From Haloferula sp. BvORR071 (GTDB lineage: Bacteria; Verrucomicrobiota; Verrucomicrobiia; Verrucomicrobiales; Akkermansiaceae), in contig NZ_BATP01000001.1 of the NCBI RefSeq assembly GCF_000739615.1, positions 1 through 64,000 of the forward strand: a stretch of 64,000 nucleotides of DNA, given 5' to 3'. Below the pieces are notes generated by a model. It was not told where the DNA came from. It saw only the letters and a list, made by a program, of their open reading frames with translations, and ran no database searches. Below are positions 51,292 to 60,109 of the stretch, one piece after another (positions within the stretch are counted from its first letter, which is position 1; every line of letters begins with the position of its first letter). The translations under genes were made by a program, and so were the position numbers.

Positions 51292-52501
51292 CGTAGTGTC
51301 CAGAAATTCAAACGCGGCGTAAGTGTCTGATGTTCAGGGCTGAGTGGAAGCGGATCTGCCTTTTTCTGGCTGTTCAAAGGGAGGCCTTCTGCCAAGCTCC
51401 CGTGATGGGAATCGCTACCCTCATGATCGTGGTCCTGGCAGGCTGGATCAACCGACAGCAGCAGGACGTCATCGAGTATCTTCAGGAGGAAGTGCGTGTG
51501 CTCAAGGAATTGCAGGGTCGGAAGCGTTTGAAGTTCTCCGATGATCAAAGGAGGCGCTTGGCCCTGAGGGCGAAGCGCATTGGATTGAGTCGGCTCAAAG
51601 AGGTCGCGGCGATCGTTTCTCCGCAGACTCTCTTGGCCTGGCATCGGAAGCTGATTGCGAGGAAGTACGACTCAAGCGGTTCATCTCGGAGCGTAGGCCG
51701 TCCTGCTACAACGGAGCAGATAAGAAGCCTGGTGCTAAGGATGGCGGACGAGAATCGAAGTTGGGGCTACACCCGGATCCAAGGTGGGTTAGCCAACCTC
51801 GGGCACGACGTTGGCCGTGGCACCATTGCAGGGATTCTGAAGAATGCAGGGATGGAGCCAGCACCGGAGCGAGGGAAGGGGACGAGTTGGGCGGAATTCC
51901 TGCGCGTCCACTGGGAGGCACTTGGTGCGGCTGACTTCTTCACCGTGGAGCTATGGTGTTGGGGACGTCTTACCCGTTATCACGTGTTCTTCGTGATCCG
52001 TCTGGCGACCCGGCGGGTCCACATCGCCGGGATCATTCCTGAGCCAGACGGGAGGTGGATGAAGCAGGTCGGACGGAATCTGACCGATTGCCAGGATGGG
52101 TTTCTGCGGGAGTGCAGGTTCCTTATCCATGACCGGGCGACCGTCTTTACCCGAGAGTTCATATCGATCCTCAAGGCCGCTGGTGTGGCGTCAATCCGCC
52201 TTCCAGCCAGGTCGCCCAATCTGAACGCGTTCGCTGAAAGGTTTGTCAGGTCGATCAAGTCCGAGTGCCTCGATCATCTGATTATCGTGGGAGAACGATC
52301 GCTCCGGCGGGCGGTTGACGAGTTCTGCGCCCACTACCACGAAGAGCGGAATCACCAAGGTCTGGAGAACAAGCTCATCGAGGCAAGCTTCGGAGGCTGT
52401 GAGTCGGAAGAATTGAGGTGCCGAAGACGCTTGGGTGGTCTGCTCTGCTATTATCACAGGGAAGCCGCATAAGAGCAGAGATCGAGTTTCTGGACACTAC
52501 G
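51292..52501 (+). mobile_element. Insertion sequence with DDE transposase and 15-bp inverted repeats
   Basis: Terminal inverted repeats are CGTAGTGTCCAGAAA at 51292-51306 and its complement at 52487-52501, continuing imperfectly for a few bases. They enclose one transposase gene. Flanks share only a possible CG duplication, so target-site duplication is unclear. A 3' part of a second copy in the same orientation lies at 55211-55659. Confidence 0.85.
51330..52472 (+). CDS. DDE transposase with integrase core
   Basis: 380 residues. The N-terminal part has a hydrophobic start and a helix-turn-helix-like region (LKFSDDQRRRLALRAKRIGLSRL; RSWGYTRIQGGLANLGHDV typical of IS3/IS481-related proteins). 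The rve/DDE catalytic core shows Asp in AADFFTVEL, Asp in FLIHDRATVFTREF and Glu in FAERFVRSIKSECLDHL, followed by YHEERNHQGLENKL. Encoded as a single frame, unlike two-frame IS3 elements. All catalytic residues are present, so it may be active. Confidence 0.87.
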   Translation: MFRAEWKRICLFLAVQREAFCQAPVMGIATLMIVVLAGWINRQQQDVIEYLQEEVRVLKELQGRKRLKFSDDQRRRLALRAKRIGLSRLKEVAAIVSPQTLLAWHRKLIARKYDSSGSSRSVGRPATTEQIRSLVLRMADENRSWGYTRIQGGLANLGHDVGRGTIAGILKNAGMEPAPERGKGTSWAEFLRVHWEALGAADFFTVELWCWGRLTRYHVFFVIRLATRRVHIAGIIPEPDGRWMKQVGRNLTDCQDGFLRECRFLIHDRATVFTREFISILKAAGVASIRLPARSPNLNAFAERFVRSIKSECLDHLIIVGERSLRRAVDEFCAHYHEERNHQGLENKLIEASFGGCESEELRCRRRLGGLLCYYHREAA

Positions 52502-52567
52502 CGAGCCGCCCGCTTAACAACTCCGGTAGACCTGCACATCTTACCAGTCGGGGCAAAATCCTTGAAG

Positions 52568-52990
52568 TCATTCAGTCGTCTCGTAACGCGCCAGCCTGCC
52601 ACCGCAGCGGCGGCACGCCCTAAGTTCAACCCAGTCCACGAAATCCTGCTCTCCATCCTCTGGCGCAGATCCACAGTTGACACAGTAGAGTCCTTCCTCT
52701 CGATAAACTCTTCTCCTGACGTCCTTCAGGCCGCGCACATTCCAAGCGATCATCGCGATCACCGGAAGCGGAAGCACAACCATCGTCACCACCCCTCTCC
52801 AACCGCCAATGGTATTACTCAACCCCATCGATTCACGGAATAGGACAGTGCATGATAATCCAAAAATTAGACCCCATAGTGCTCGATTGAACTTAACTCT
52901 GTGCAACCGAATGGGCTCCTTTAGCTTGTCGGAAATTGCAACGATTTCCCTCACCAGAGTCGGGTCACAGAAGTCACATTTCTCGTCCAT
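52568..52990 (-). CDS. Hypothetical membrane protein with C-terminal zinc ribbon
   Basis: 140 residues. A Cys pair opens the protein (CDFC), two hydrophobic segments follow (about 36-58, LWGLIFGLSCTVLF; and about 68-84, VVTMVVLPLPVIAMIAW), and the C-terminus has two CxxC knuckles (YCVNCG, CRRCGG). Composition suggests an inner-membrane protein with a zinc-binding cytoplasmic tail. I do not recognise the family. It lies in the island between the IS copies. The 304 bases that follow (52991-53294) show no gene. Confidence 0.6.
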   Translation of the reverse strand: MDEKCDFCDPTLVREIVAISDKLKEPIRLHRVKFNRALWGLIFGLSCTVLFRESMGLSNTIGGWRGVVTMVVLPLPVIAMIAWNVRGLKDVRRRVYREEGLYCVNCGSAPEDGEQDFVDWVELRACRRCGGRLARYETTE

Positions 52991-53294
52991 AGTTCGATAG
53001 TGATCCGCTAGCTGGCGAAAGCTCTCTCTGCAAGCGAAAGCTCCTTTTTGAGGTCAGGACTGGAGATGGACCGATCAAGCCTCCGATCCCTGCCGTTCTG
53101 GACGGACAGGTTGTTCGATACACTATCGGGCCAATCAACAGCTGTGGCAGAATCATCCCACTAGTTGGTTCCGTGATCACGTGAGAACTAAATGTAATTG
53201 AGGTTGTTCGACGCGTCCCGGCGAACGTCAAACTCACTGCAACCGAAAGGCCGCACATGATGTTCTCGATGTCTGGCCTCTTAGGCGGAGCAGG

Positions 53295-53774
53295 CTAATC
53301 ACCACGCATCGCTTCGAGCGAGGACAAAACAGGAGCAACATCCCGCTCAAAGCGTTCGAAAATCTCGAAAGGGGCTTGCATACTCACCACCAGATCCAAC
53401 CCACCAACCTGACGCACAGTGTGACGCTGCCGCCACATCTTCCGATCGAAGGCATACTCCAAAAGCACGGTTCGGGTCGTTTGGTTGATTTCGACAATCT
53501 TTTGATCAGAACTTCCCATTTCTTCGAGCGGTGGGAGCTTTCGGGGACATTGGATGAAGAGCAGTTCTCCCCCGCTTCCCGTCAAATTCACGGCAGATAC
53601 CCCGGCATCTTCTTCCCTTGCACTCACCCGGTACGGCATTGGCCAAGTAAAGCGATAGAGGCTCGTTTCCACGCGCCACTGGCGTGAATCTTCTCCGGTC
53701 GTAATGGCGACAATCTCGTATAGACTCTTGGTAGCAGCGTTAATCTTGCTTCGATAGCCGTCGCCATTGACCAA
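53295..53774 (-). CDS. Hypothetical orphan protein of the IS-flanked island
   Basis: 159 residues from TTG 53774; the frame is open further to about 53903 with no usual start, so the N-terminus may be missing. It has alternating strands (YRFTWPMPYRVSAREED, GELLFIQCPRKLPPLEE, RTVLLEYAFDRKMWRQRHTV, LDLVVSMQAPFEIFERFERDV) reminiscent of DcrB/PsbP-like small domains or of immunity proteins. The family is not identified and the call rests on its codon pattern and length. Confidence 0.5.
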   Translation of the reverse strand: MVNGDGYRSKINAATKSLYEIVAITTGEDSRQWRVETSLYRFTWPMPYRVSAREEDAGVSAVNLTGSGGELLFIQCPRKLPPLEEMGSSDQKIVEINQTTRTVLLEYAFDRKMWRQRHTVRQVGGLDLVVSMQAPFEIFERFERDVAPVLSSLEAMRGD

Positions 53775-53881
53775 CAGTCTGCCAAAATGCCCCTCCCGCG
53801 ACTTCCCTTCTCCTTTGTCGTCGTCTCGTCCAGTCCCCGCTGCCCCCTGATAAAGCCTCCCCGCAGCAGTCCGGGCAACTG

Positions 53882-54172
53882 CTAGAGAGAAATAACCTTG
53901 CTGTTAGTCGGACCGCCCGGGTCCACTGCTCGAATCTTGAGCTCGAAGAGTGAGGGGACGAGTTCTCTAATATTCTTCAAGCAACGCGTCTGCCGATCCG
54001 CGGGTTGTTCGCCCTCAACTGGCTCAAGTCCTTCGTATGAGGCTGAGATCTTTCCATCAGCAAGTTCATACCGAATGTCGATCAGCACATCGTTACAAGC
54101 AGGGTCGAGGTCGACCACGAAATTCGAAAGCGTCCCGTCCGAAAGACTTTCTCTCGCACTCTCTAAACAATG
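53882..54172 (-). pseudogene. Gene fragment without start codon
   Basis: From just after a stop at 54173-54175 the frame reads ESARESLSDGTLSNFVVDLD and on through VLIDIRYELADGKISASYEGLEPVEGE to a stop at 53882. It reads like the C-terminal part of a small globular protein but no ATG is present; only a GTG at 54118 could start a 78-residue product. Probably a truncated orphan in the island. Nothing more can be said of function. Confidence 0.4.
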
Positions 54173-54213
54173 CTACGGCATGCATGGCTGACGGTCCGAC
54201 ATCGGGCTCGGAC

Positions 54214-54636
54214 TCAATCATCCACCCGGGGCGTGAAGACGAAGACGTGGGTTATGACTCCGTTCGGATCGAAGCCTCGATCGTTCCTTGCCTCCCAAGC
54301 GGTCGTCTCAAGCGCGAGGCCCGGGATGCCAGTTACGAGGAGGGCGTCCTCGTCATCCTCATAGGGCTCGCCCACTTCCCTGGCGACTTGCTCCAAGGTC
54401 ATGCCCAGACGAATACCCTGCGGCGTTTGGCCCTTGTAGCCTTCGGAGACGCAGATCTCGATGATCTTCCCGGTGGATGGCATTGCCGATAACCGCACCG
54501 GTCCAATGGTAACTGTGTCGCACGCTGTCGATCGTCGAAGTGTTCCCTCTCTAGCTGCCTCGAGTTCGAAAATGTCCTCACCCAAGCTGACGCCTGCCGC
54601 AGAGATGCCGGGAACGATCGGGGCATTGAGATCCAT
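54214..54636 (-). CDS. Hypothetical protein, possibly immunity-like
   Basis: 140 residues from ATG 54636: IVPGISAAGVSLGEDIFEL, then GKIIEICVSEGYKGQTPQ, IRLGMTLEQVAREVGEPYEDDED and VITHVFVFTPRVDD. The pairing of a GI-x-AG-x-SLG segment with a second GIRLGMTLEQV segment looks like a two-unit small domain found in orphan and immunity-type proteins near mobile elements. Assignment as immunity is only a guess; no toxin is recognisable next to it. Confidence 0.55.
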   Translation of the reverse strand: MDLNAPIVPGISAAGVSLGEDIFELEAAREGTLRRSTACDTVTIGPVRLSAMPSTGKIIEICVSEGYKGQTPQGIRLGMTLEQVAREVGEPYEDDEDALLVTGIPGLALETTAWEARNDRGFDPNGVITHVFVFTPRVDD

Positions 54637-54689
54637 GGCCGAGGGCTACCATCCAGCCAATTCGCTTGCAATCTCCGACGCCTGCCTGA

Positions 54690-55205
54690 GCTTTCACTGC
54701 GGCTCACCGGACAAGGAATCTTTCCGCGTCCGATCCAAAACCCACTGCCGATCTGGCTCGGGGTCGGAGGCACTCCGGAATCCTTCATCCGTGCCGGTGT
54801 TCTGGGACTTCCCCTCATGGTCGCGATTATCGGCGGGACTCCGGAGCGCTTCCGTCCTTTGGTCGACCTCTACCGCCAGGCAGGAGCAAAGGCCGGTCAC
54901 CCGCCCGAACGTTTTACCGTGGGAGTCCACGCGATAGGCTGTAGCGGAGAGCAACGTGCAGGCAGCCGAAGGCTTCTCACCCGACTCCCTGCGCAGCTTC
55001 AACGAAATCGGCAACGAACGCGGCTGGGGACCGACCACGCGGGCTCACTTCGACGCGGGCGCATCGCCGGGAAGAGCATTGATGGTCGGCGACCCGGAAA
55101 CGGTCGCGAAAAAGATCCTCTCCTACGATGCCAAGCTCGGCGGCATCTCCCGCATGACCTTCCAGATGAGCGTTGCATCTCTTCCTCACGACCAAGCCTT
55201 GAATT
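54690..55205 (+). pseudogene. Luciferase-like (LLM) flavin oxidoreductase remnant
   Basis: The first part reads GIFPRPIQNPLPIWLGVGGT then PESFIRAGVLGLPLMVAIIG and FRPLVDLYRQAGAKAGHPPE, typical of LLM-class monooxygenases. Near 54943 the frame changes: HAIG is followed in the next frame by VAESNVQAAEGFSPDSLRSF and WGPTTRAHFDAGASPGRALM, MVGDPETVAKKILSYDAKLG. The N-terminal half of the enzyme is missing and the 3' end is cut by the truncated IS copy. Clearly non-functional. Confidence 0.75.
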
Positions 55206-55210
55206 CCACC

Positions 55211-55659
55211 CGACGGGAGGTGGATGAGTCAGGTGGGGGCGCAACCTGACAGATTGCCAGGAGGGTTTCTTGCGAGAATGCAGGTTCCTCATCCACGACC
55301 GAGCGACGGTATTCACCCGAGAGTTCATATCGATCCTTGGGTCCGCGGGTGTGCAGTTAATCCGTCTTCCTGCCCAGTCGCCCGCATTCGCGGAAAGGTT
55401 CGTCCGGTCGATCAAGTCCGAGTGCCTCGATCATCTGATTCTCGTGGGAGAACGGTCGCTCCGGCGAGCGGTCGACGAGTTCTGTGCCCACTACCACCAC
55501 GAGCGGAACCACCAAGGGCTGGAGAACAAGCTCATTGAGGCGAACTTCGCTGCCGGTGAAGCGGGGGAATTGAGGTGCCGGAGACGTTTGGGAGGCCTGC
55601 TCCGCTACTACCACAGCAAAGCCGCATGAAGGGCATAGATTGAGTTTCTGGACACTACG
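55211..55659 (+). mobile_element. Truncated second copy of the IS (3' third)
   Basis: Similar to 52047-52501 of the complete IS, with the same right terminal repeat (GAGTTTCTGGACACTACG ending at 55659). The left end and the first two thirds of the transposase are missing. A 119-residue frame (55270-55629) retains the second catalytic Asp (FLIHDRATVF) and the Glu region (FAERFVRSIKSECLDHL) but has a three-residue in-frame deletion in the loop before it (SPAFAERF instead of SPNLNAFAERF). Not mobile on its own. Confidence 0.85.
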
Positions 55660-56018
55660 GCAGCGAAAAAGGCCGCTCAGAAAACCGCCTAGGCCTCCAT
55701 CACTTCGTCCAGTGCCCCATTTGCCATCAGTGGATCGACTCCCGGGATTTGGTGGAGCTGCTTGCCCACCAGGCCCACGATCCAAGCGCCCGAACGAGTC
55801 ATCCCATTTCCATCGGCTGGGCGTGGGGGGCATTGAGACGCCGGGATGCTTCGGATAGAATCTCTTCCATGATTCTCGATGAAGCCGAACACCACGCCGA
55901 CCAAGGCCGCCTAAGGAGCAGACCTTCATTGTCCGGGCATGGTCATGGCTCTTGGGCGGTCTTTCGCTACAGCGAGATGCGCAAGCTGGAGATCTTGGAC
56001 AAGCCCTTCGCGAAGCGC
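55660..56018. other. Region between IS remnant and sensor kinase
   Basis: About 360 bases without an intact gene. On the minus strand, 55689 to about 55800 reads AWIVGLVGKQLHQIPGVDPL followed by MANGALDEVMEA and a stop, with high-GC third positions, which looks like the 3' end of a lost chromosomal gene truncated near the IS. Low confidence. Confidence 0.35.
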
Positions 56019-59000
56019 ATGCGATCTCGACGTCTCCTGATTACGAGCCGATTCGTCATTTTCGCGCTGGCGAGTGCTTGGCTGTGGATTGGAGGATCCG
56101 TCGCGGCGGCTGCGGATGGAGGAGGCGACGGCTCGCCCTTTCTGGTGAAATCCTGGACCACGGCGGACGGCCTGCCGCAGAATTCGGTGGAGACGATTGC
56201 CCAGACCGCCGACGGCTATCTCTGGGCCGGGACGCGGGGCGGCCTGGCGCGCTTCGATGGCGTGCAGTTCACCACCTACGGCCTCGCCGATGGCTTGAAG
56301 AGCGTCTACATGGTGGATCTGCTCGATGACGGGCAGAATGGCTTGTGGATCGGGACCTCCGGGGGGGGGCTCAGCCATTATCGGGAGGGTGCCATCACGA
56401 CTTTCACCACGAGCGAGGGACTCGCGCAAAACAGCGTGCTGGCACTGGCCATGACCCCGGACGGTAGCCTGTGGGTAGGCGGAGACCGCGGGCTTCAGCG
56501 CTTCGAGGCGGGGCTATCGGGGAGGCCGAAGGACTGGCGGCGGGAGTCGTGAGCGGACTCACCACGACCCGGGATGGCGTGCTGTGGGTCGCGACGGGGA
56601 ATGGCCTCTACCGGATGAGCGAAGGCCGCTTCAAGGAGCTTCCAGGCCCGGGCGGAGAACCGCTCCAGAGGCCCTACCTATTGGCCGATAGCGGGGGCTC
56701 ACTGTGGGCCAGTATCGGAAACGGCAGGATACTTCGCTATCGCGAGGGTGCATGGAGGGAATACAATCAAGCGGACGGGGTGCCCTTCGAAGTCGTCTAC
56801 AGCCTGACGGAAGGAGCGGGCGGCGAAATCTGGGCGGGCTCCGGAGAAGGCGGCCTGCATGTCTTCCGCGACGGCCGCTTTCAGGCAGTGGCCGGAAACG
56901 GGGAATTGGATCCCGCGGTGCGAGTGGTGAAAGCAGGGCGCGACGGGATCCTCTGGGTGGGAACACGCTCGGGAGGCTTGAGCCGGGTGACGCCGCGAGT
57001 GCTGGATTGGCATTCGGTGGGTGAGCCCGGGCGCAAGGGCCAAGTAAACGGCCTGAGTGAGGACTGCGACGGCAGGCTCTGGGTGACCACCTACGGTGGC
57101 GGCCTGTTCCACGGATCGAAGGATGACCTTCAGTTTGTGCCGGTCCCGCAGGGGGTGGCCAATCCCTTCCTGCACTCCGGATTGCGAATGAGCAATGGGG
57201 ATTTCTGGTTCTTCGGCAGCGGGCAACTGTTGCGAAAGAAAGCGGGCGACAGCGCGCCGCAAAAAGTCGCGGCGAAAGATGAATCGTGGCTATCGGCCTG
57301 TGAGGGGGAGGCCGGCACCCTCTGGCTGGGGACTGCCGGAGGTGGCTTGTGGCGTGAGGGAAAGGATGTCCCCGAGGCGGTGGCGGGCGGATCATTTGGT
57401 GCACGTATGGTTTCGCTGGTTGGCGAGACGGGGCCGGCGATCTGGATCGCCACTCTAGGAAAGGGTTTATTCCGTTGGGAGGGAGGACAGTCGCGGCACT
57501 GGGGCGTAGAGGACGGACTCCCCACCAGCATGCTGCAGACGCTCTATCGCGATGCCGCGGGCACGCTATGGATCGGAAGCGCGGGCGGCGGCCTGGCTTG
57601 GCTGAAGGATGGAAAGATTCATTCGGTCGATGGCGGCAGGGGCTGGGTGACAACTCCATCACGCAGATTCTCGAAGACGATGAGGGCCATCTGTGGCTCG
57701 GTTGCCACCGCGGCATCTTCCGCGTGTCGAAGGCCGAAGTCGAAGCCGTGGCGGCAGGCCGGGCGGATGCGATCCATCCGCTGGCCCTCGATGAATCGGA
57801 TGGCATGCCGGCCGCGGGTTGCACTGGCGGCTATTGCCCGGCAGGACTGCGGACCAAGGCCGGCACGCTGCTGTTCTCGACCGTGCGCGGTCTGGTGGAA
57901 GTGGACCCGGAGCGCTTCACAAAAGAGGCAGCCCCGCCCTCGCTGCTGATCGAGGATGTGTTGTTAGACGCGAAGAGGGTGAAGGGCTGGGGAGGCAACT
58001 TCGTGGTCCCTCCGGGTCCGCGGGAGTTGGAGATCCGCTACACAGCCTTCTCCTACTCCAAGCCGAGCAAGATCCGCTTCCGTTACCGCCTCGAAGGCTT
58101 GGAAGGAGGATGGGCCGAAGCCGGCAACCAGCGCTCCGCCCGCTTTCCCCTACTGCCTCCCGGTGACTATCGCTTCCAGGTCAGCGCTGCCAACCCCGAC
58201 GGACGTTGGTCCGAGGCAGTGAGCGGCGTACGCTTCACCGTGAAGCCATTCTATTGGCAAACCGCTTGGTTTGCCGGAGGGGTGGTGGCGCTTCTGATGG
58301 CGACCGGAGGTCTGCTTGCCGCATCGCGTGCACGCTTTCAGATGACGCGGCTGAGGGAACGCGAGCAGCTCGCGCGGGCGGACGCAGAGGCCCAGCAGCA
58401 CTTGAACGAAGTCGCTCACCTCACCCGGGTTTCCACGCTCGGCGAGCTCTCCTCGGCGCTAGCTCATGAGTTGAACCAGCCGCTTGCCGCCATTCTGGGC
58501 AATGCCCAGGTCGGCCGGCGTGACCTGCAGAGCGGCACCCCCGACATGCCGGAGATCGGCGCCATCCTCGATGACATCGCCGACGACGCCAAACGCGCGG
58601 GCGGGATCATCCACGGCATGCGCGCGATGTTCCGCAAGGAAGCCGCGAGCGAACCGCGAGCGGTGGATGTGAATCAGGCGGTCACCCAGACCTTGGGCTT
58701 GCTCCATAGTGAAATCGTCGGTCGCCGGGTAGAGGTGGAATTGGATCCGGGGGAGAGGATACCACCCGCACGGGCGGGCCGGGTGGAGATCCAGCAGATC
58801 CTGATCAATCTCGTGCTCAATGGCCTGGATGCCATGAAGGCCGCTCCGCAAAGAGGCAAGATCCGGGTGGCCACTTCCTTCAACGGCGCCCAAGTGGAGA
58901 TTCGCGTGCACGACGGGGGGCCGGGTATCCCCGCGGAAATGATGGATCGTTTGTTCGAGCCCTTTGTATCCACGAAGCAAGGCGGCTTGGGGCTGGGGCT

Positions 59001-59109
59001 TGCGATCAGCCGCAGCATCGCCGAACGCTTCCATGGCAAGCTATTGGCGGAGAACCACCCGGATGGCGGAGCGCTGTTCTGCTTGCTGCTGCCGGTGTTT
59101 GCGGGCTGA
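56019..59109 (+). pseudogene. Beta-propeller sensor histidine kinase, broken by two frameshifts
   Basis: Three adjoining frames make one kinase of about 1,030 residues: signal peptide (FVIFALASAWLWIGGSVAAAA), two-component-regulator propeller repeats (about 56140-57760; GLPQNSVETIAQTADGYLWA, GLGDNSITQILEDDEGHLWL), a Y_Y_Y domain (LEIRYTAFSYSKPSKIRFRY), one membrane segment (about 58260-58320), the phosphoacceptor TLGELSSALAHELNQPLAAI and an ATPase domain (LINLVLNGLDAM, GGLGLGLAISRSIAERF). Single missing bases near 56505 and 57625, both in G-rich sequence, change the frame. Sequencing error or genuine decay cannot be separated here. The FixJ-type regulator 52 bases downstream is its likely partner. 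Confidence 0.8.
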
Positions 59110-59161
59110 GATATCCCTTGTCTTTCATTAGACCATCGGGGCAAATCGCAAGTGTTGTCTT

Positions 59162-59803
59162 ATGGTCGCCCCCCAACCACTCGCGCCAACTGTCTTCATC
59201 GTCGACGATGATCCGTCGGTGTGCCGGTGTCTGGGCCGTGTGGCGCGTCAGGCGGGCTTTGCCGAGACGAGCTTTGCCTCGGCGGAGGAATTCCTCGCGG
59301 CACGCCCCGCCGCTTGGGAACAACCTGCCTGTCTGGTGCTCGATCTGCAGATGCCCGGCATTGGCGGGCTGGAGTTGCAGCGCGAGTTGGCAGCAGGGCC
59401 GGCCCCCTGTCCGGTGATCTTCATCAGCGGGAATGGTGACATTCCCGCCACGGTTCAGGCGATGAAGCAGGGTGCGGTGACCTTTCTTCCCAAGCCCTTC
59501 GAGCACGAGGATCTGCTCAAGGCCATCCGCGAAGCCTTGGAGAAACATCGCGGGCAACTCGCCGCGGTTTCGGAAAGCCGCGTGCTGCGCGAACAGATCG
59601 AATCGCTCACCGAGCGGGAGCGGGAAGTGATGGCCTGGGTGATCACGGGCGCGCTGAACAAGCAGATCGCCGGTGAGCTCGGAGTCGTGGAACAGACCGT
59701 GAAGGTGCACCGTTCCCGGGTGATGGAGAAGATGCACGTGGTCTCGGTCGCGCAACTGGTGCGGCTCTGCGTTGCCGCAGGATTTGAAGCGGCGGTGAAG
59801 TGA
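59162..59803 (+). CDS. FixJ/NarL-type response regulator
   Basis: 213 residues. Receiver domain with VFIVDDDPSV, phosphoacceptor Asp61 (LVLDLQMPG), FISGNGDIP and FLPKPFEHEDLL; LuxR-type helix-turn-helix in the C-terminal 65 residues (LTEREREVMAWVITGALNKQ, QTVKVHRSRVMEKM). FixJ-like regulators act with PAS or propeller kinases; the preceding kinase is the natural partner and is frameshifted in this sequence. Confidence 0.92.
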   Translation: MVAPQPLAPTVFIVDDDPSVCRCLGRVARQAGFAETSFASAEEFLAARPAAWEQPACLVLDLQMPGIGGLELQRELAAGPAPCPVIFISGNGDIPATVQAMKQGAVTFLPKPFEHEDLLKAIREALEKHRGQLAAVSESRVLREQIESLTEREREVMAWVITGALNKQIAGELGVVEQTVKVHRSRVMEKMHVVSVAQLVRLCVAAGFEAAVK

Positions 59804-59935
59804 TCGGGCACGGGAGCGGATCGCGCGGAGATTGAACTAAGGTCCAATAGCCAGCGGGTGGTCGTGTTTGGCAGGGTCAGGTTCGCCCTCCGACAGGTGA
59901 TCGCCGCCGAAGGGAGGTCCTTGCTCCTCCATTCC

Positions 59936-60109
59936 ATGAAGCATTCTCGTTTCGCGATTTCTTTCGCCCGCGCCCGGAGATCTACACGCGGGGGACCTTC
60001 CTGGTGCACCAAGGTCGCCTATCCGGGCCATCCGCTTTCTCAGATGGCCCCGGTTGACCGGTGCTCCATCTGCTTTTTTCCCAGTCTCCATTCTGACCCG
60101 CAGAACTGA
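59936..60109 (+). other. Possible leader ORF of 57 codons
   Basis: From ATG 59936 a frame runs through the attenuator-like region and ends with TGA at 60107-60109, overlapping the ATG of the isomerase gene as TGATG. The product (MKHSRFAISFARARRSTRGG then cysteine-rich CSICFFPS) has no recognised family. The overlap could couple translation, but the frame may be chance. The rest of 59804-60108 shows no gene. Confidence 0.3.
60025..60079 (+). promoter_or_regulatory. Attenuator-like leader: terminator and competing hairpin
   Basis: CAGATGG (60041-60047) pairs with CCATCTG (60066-60072), enclosing an inner CCGGT/ACCGG stem (60050-60054/60057-60061), followed by six T (60074-60079): an intrinsic terminator 30 bases before the isomerase start. 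GGGCCATC (60025-60032) is an exact complement of GATGGCCC (60043-60050), which uses the left arm of that terminator. The two hairpins exclude each other, the geometry of an attenuator or riboswitch expression platform. No known aptamer class is recognised upstream. Confidence 0.55.
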
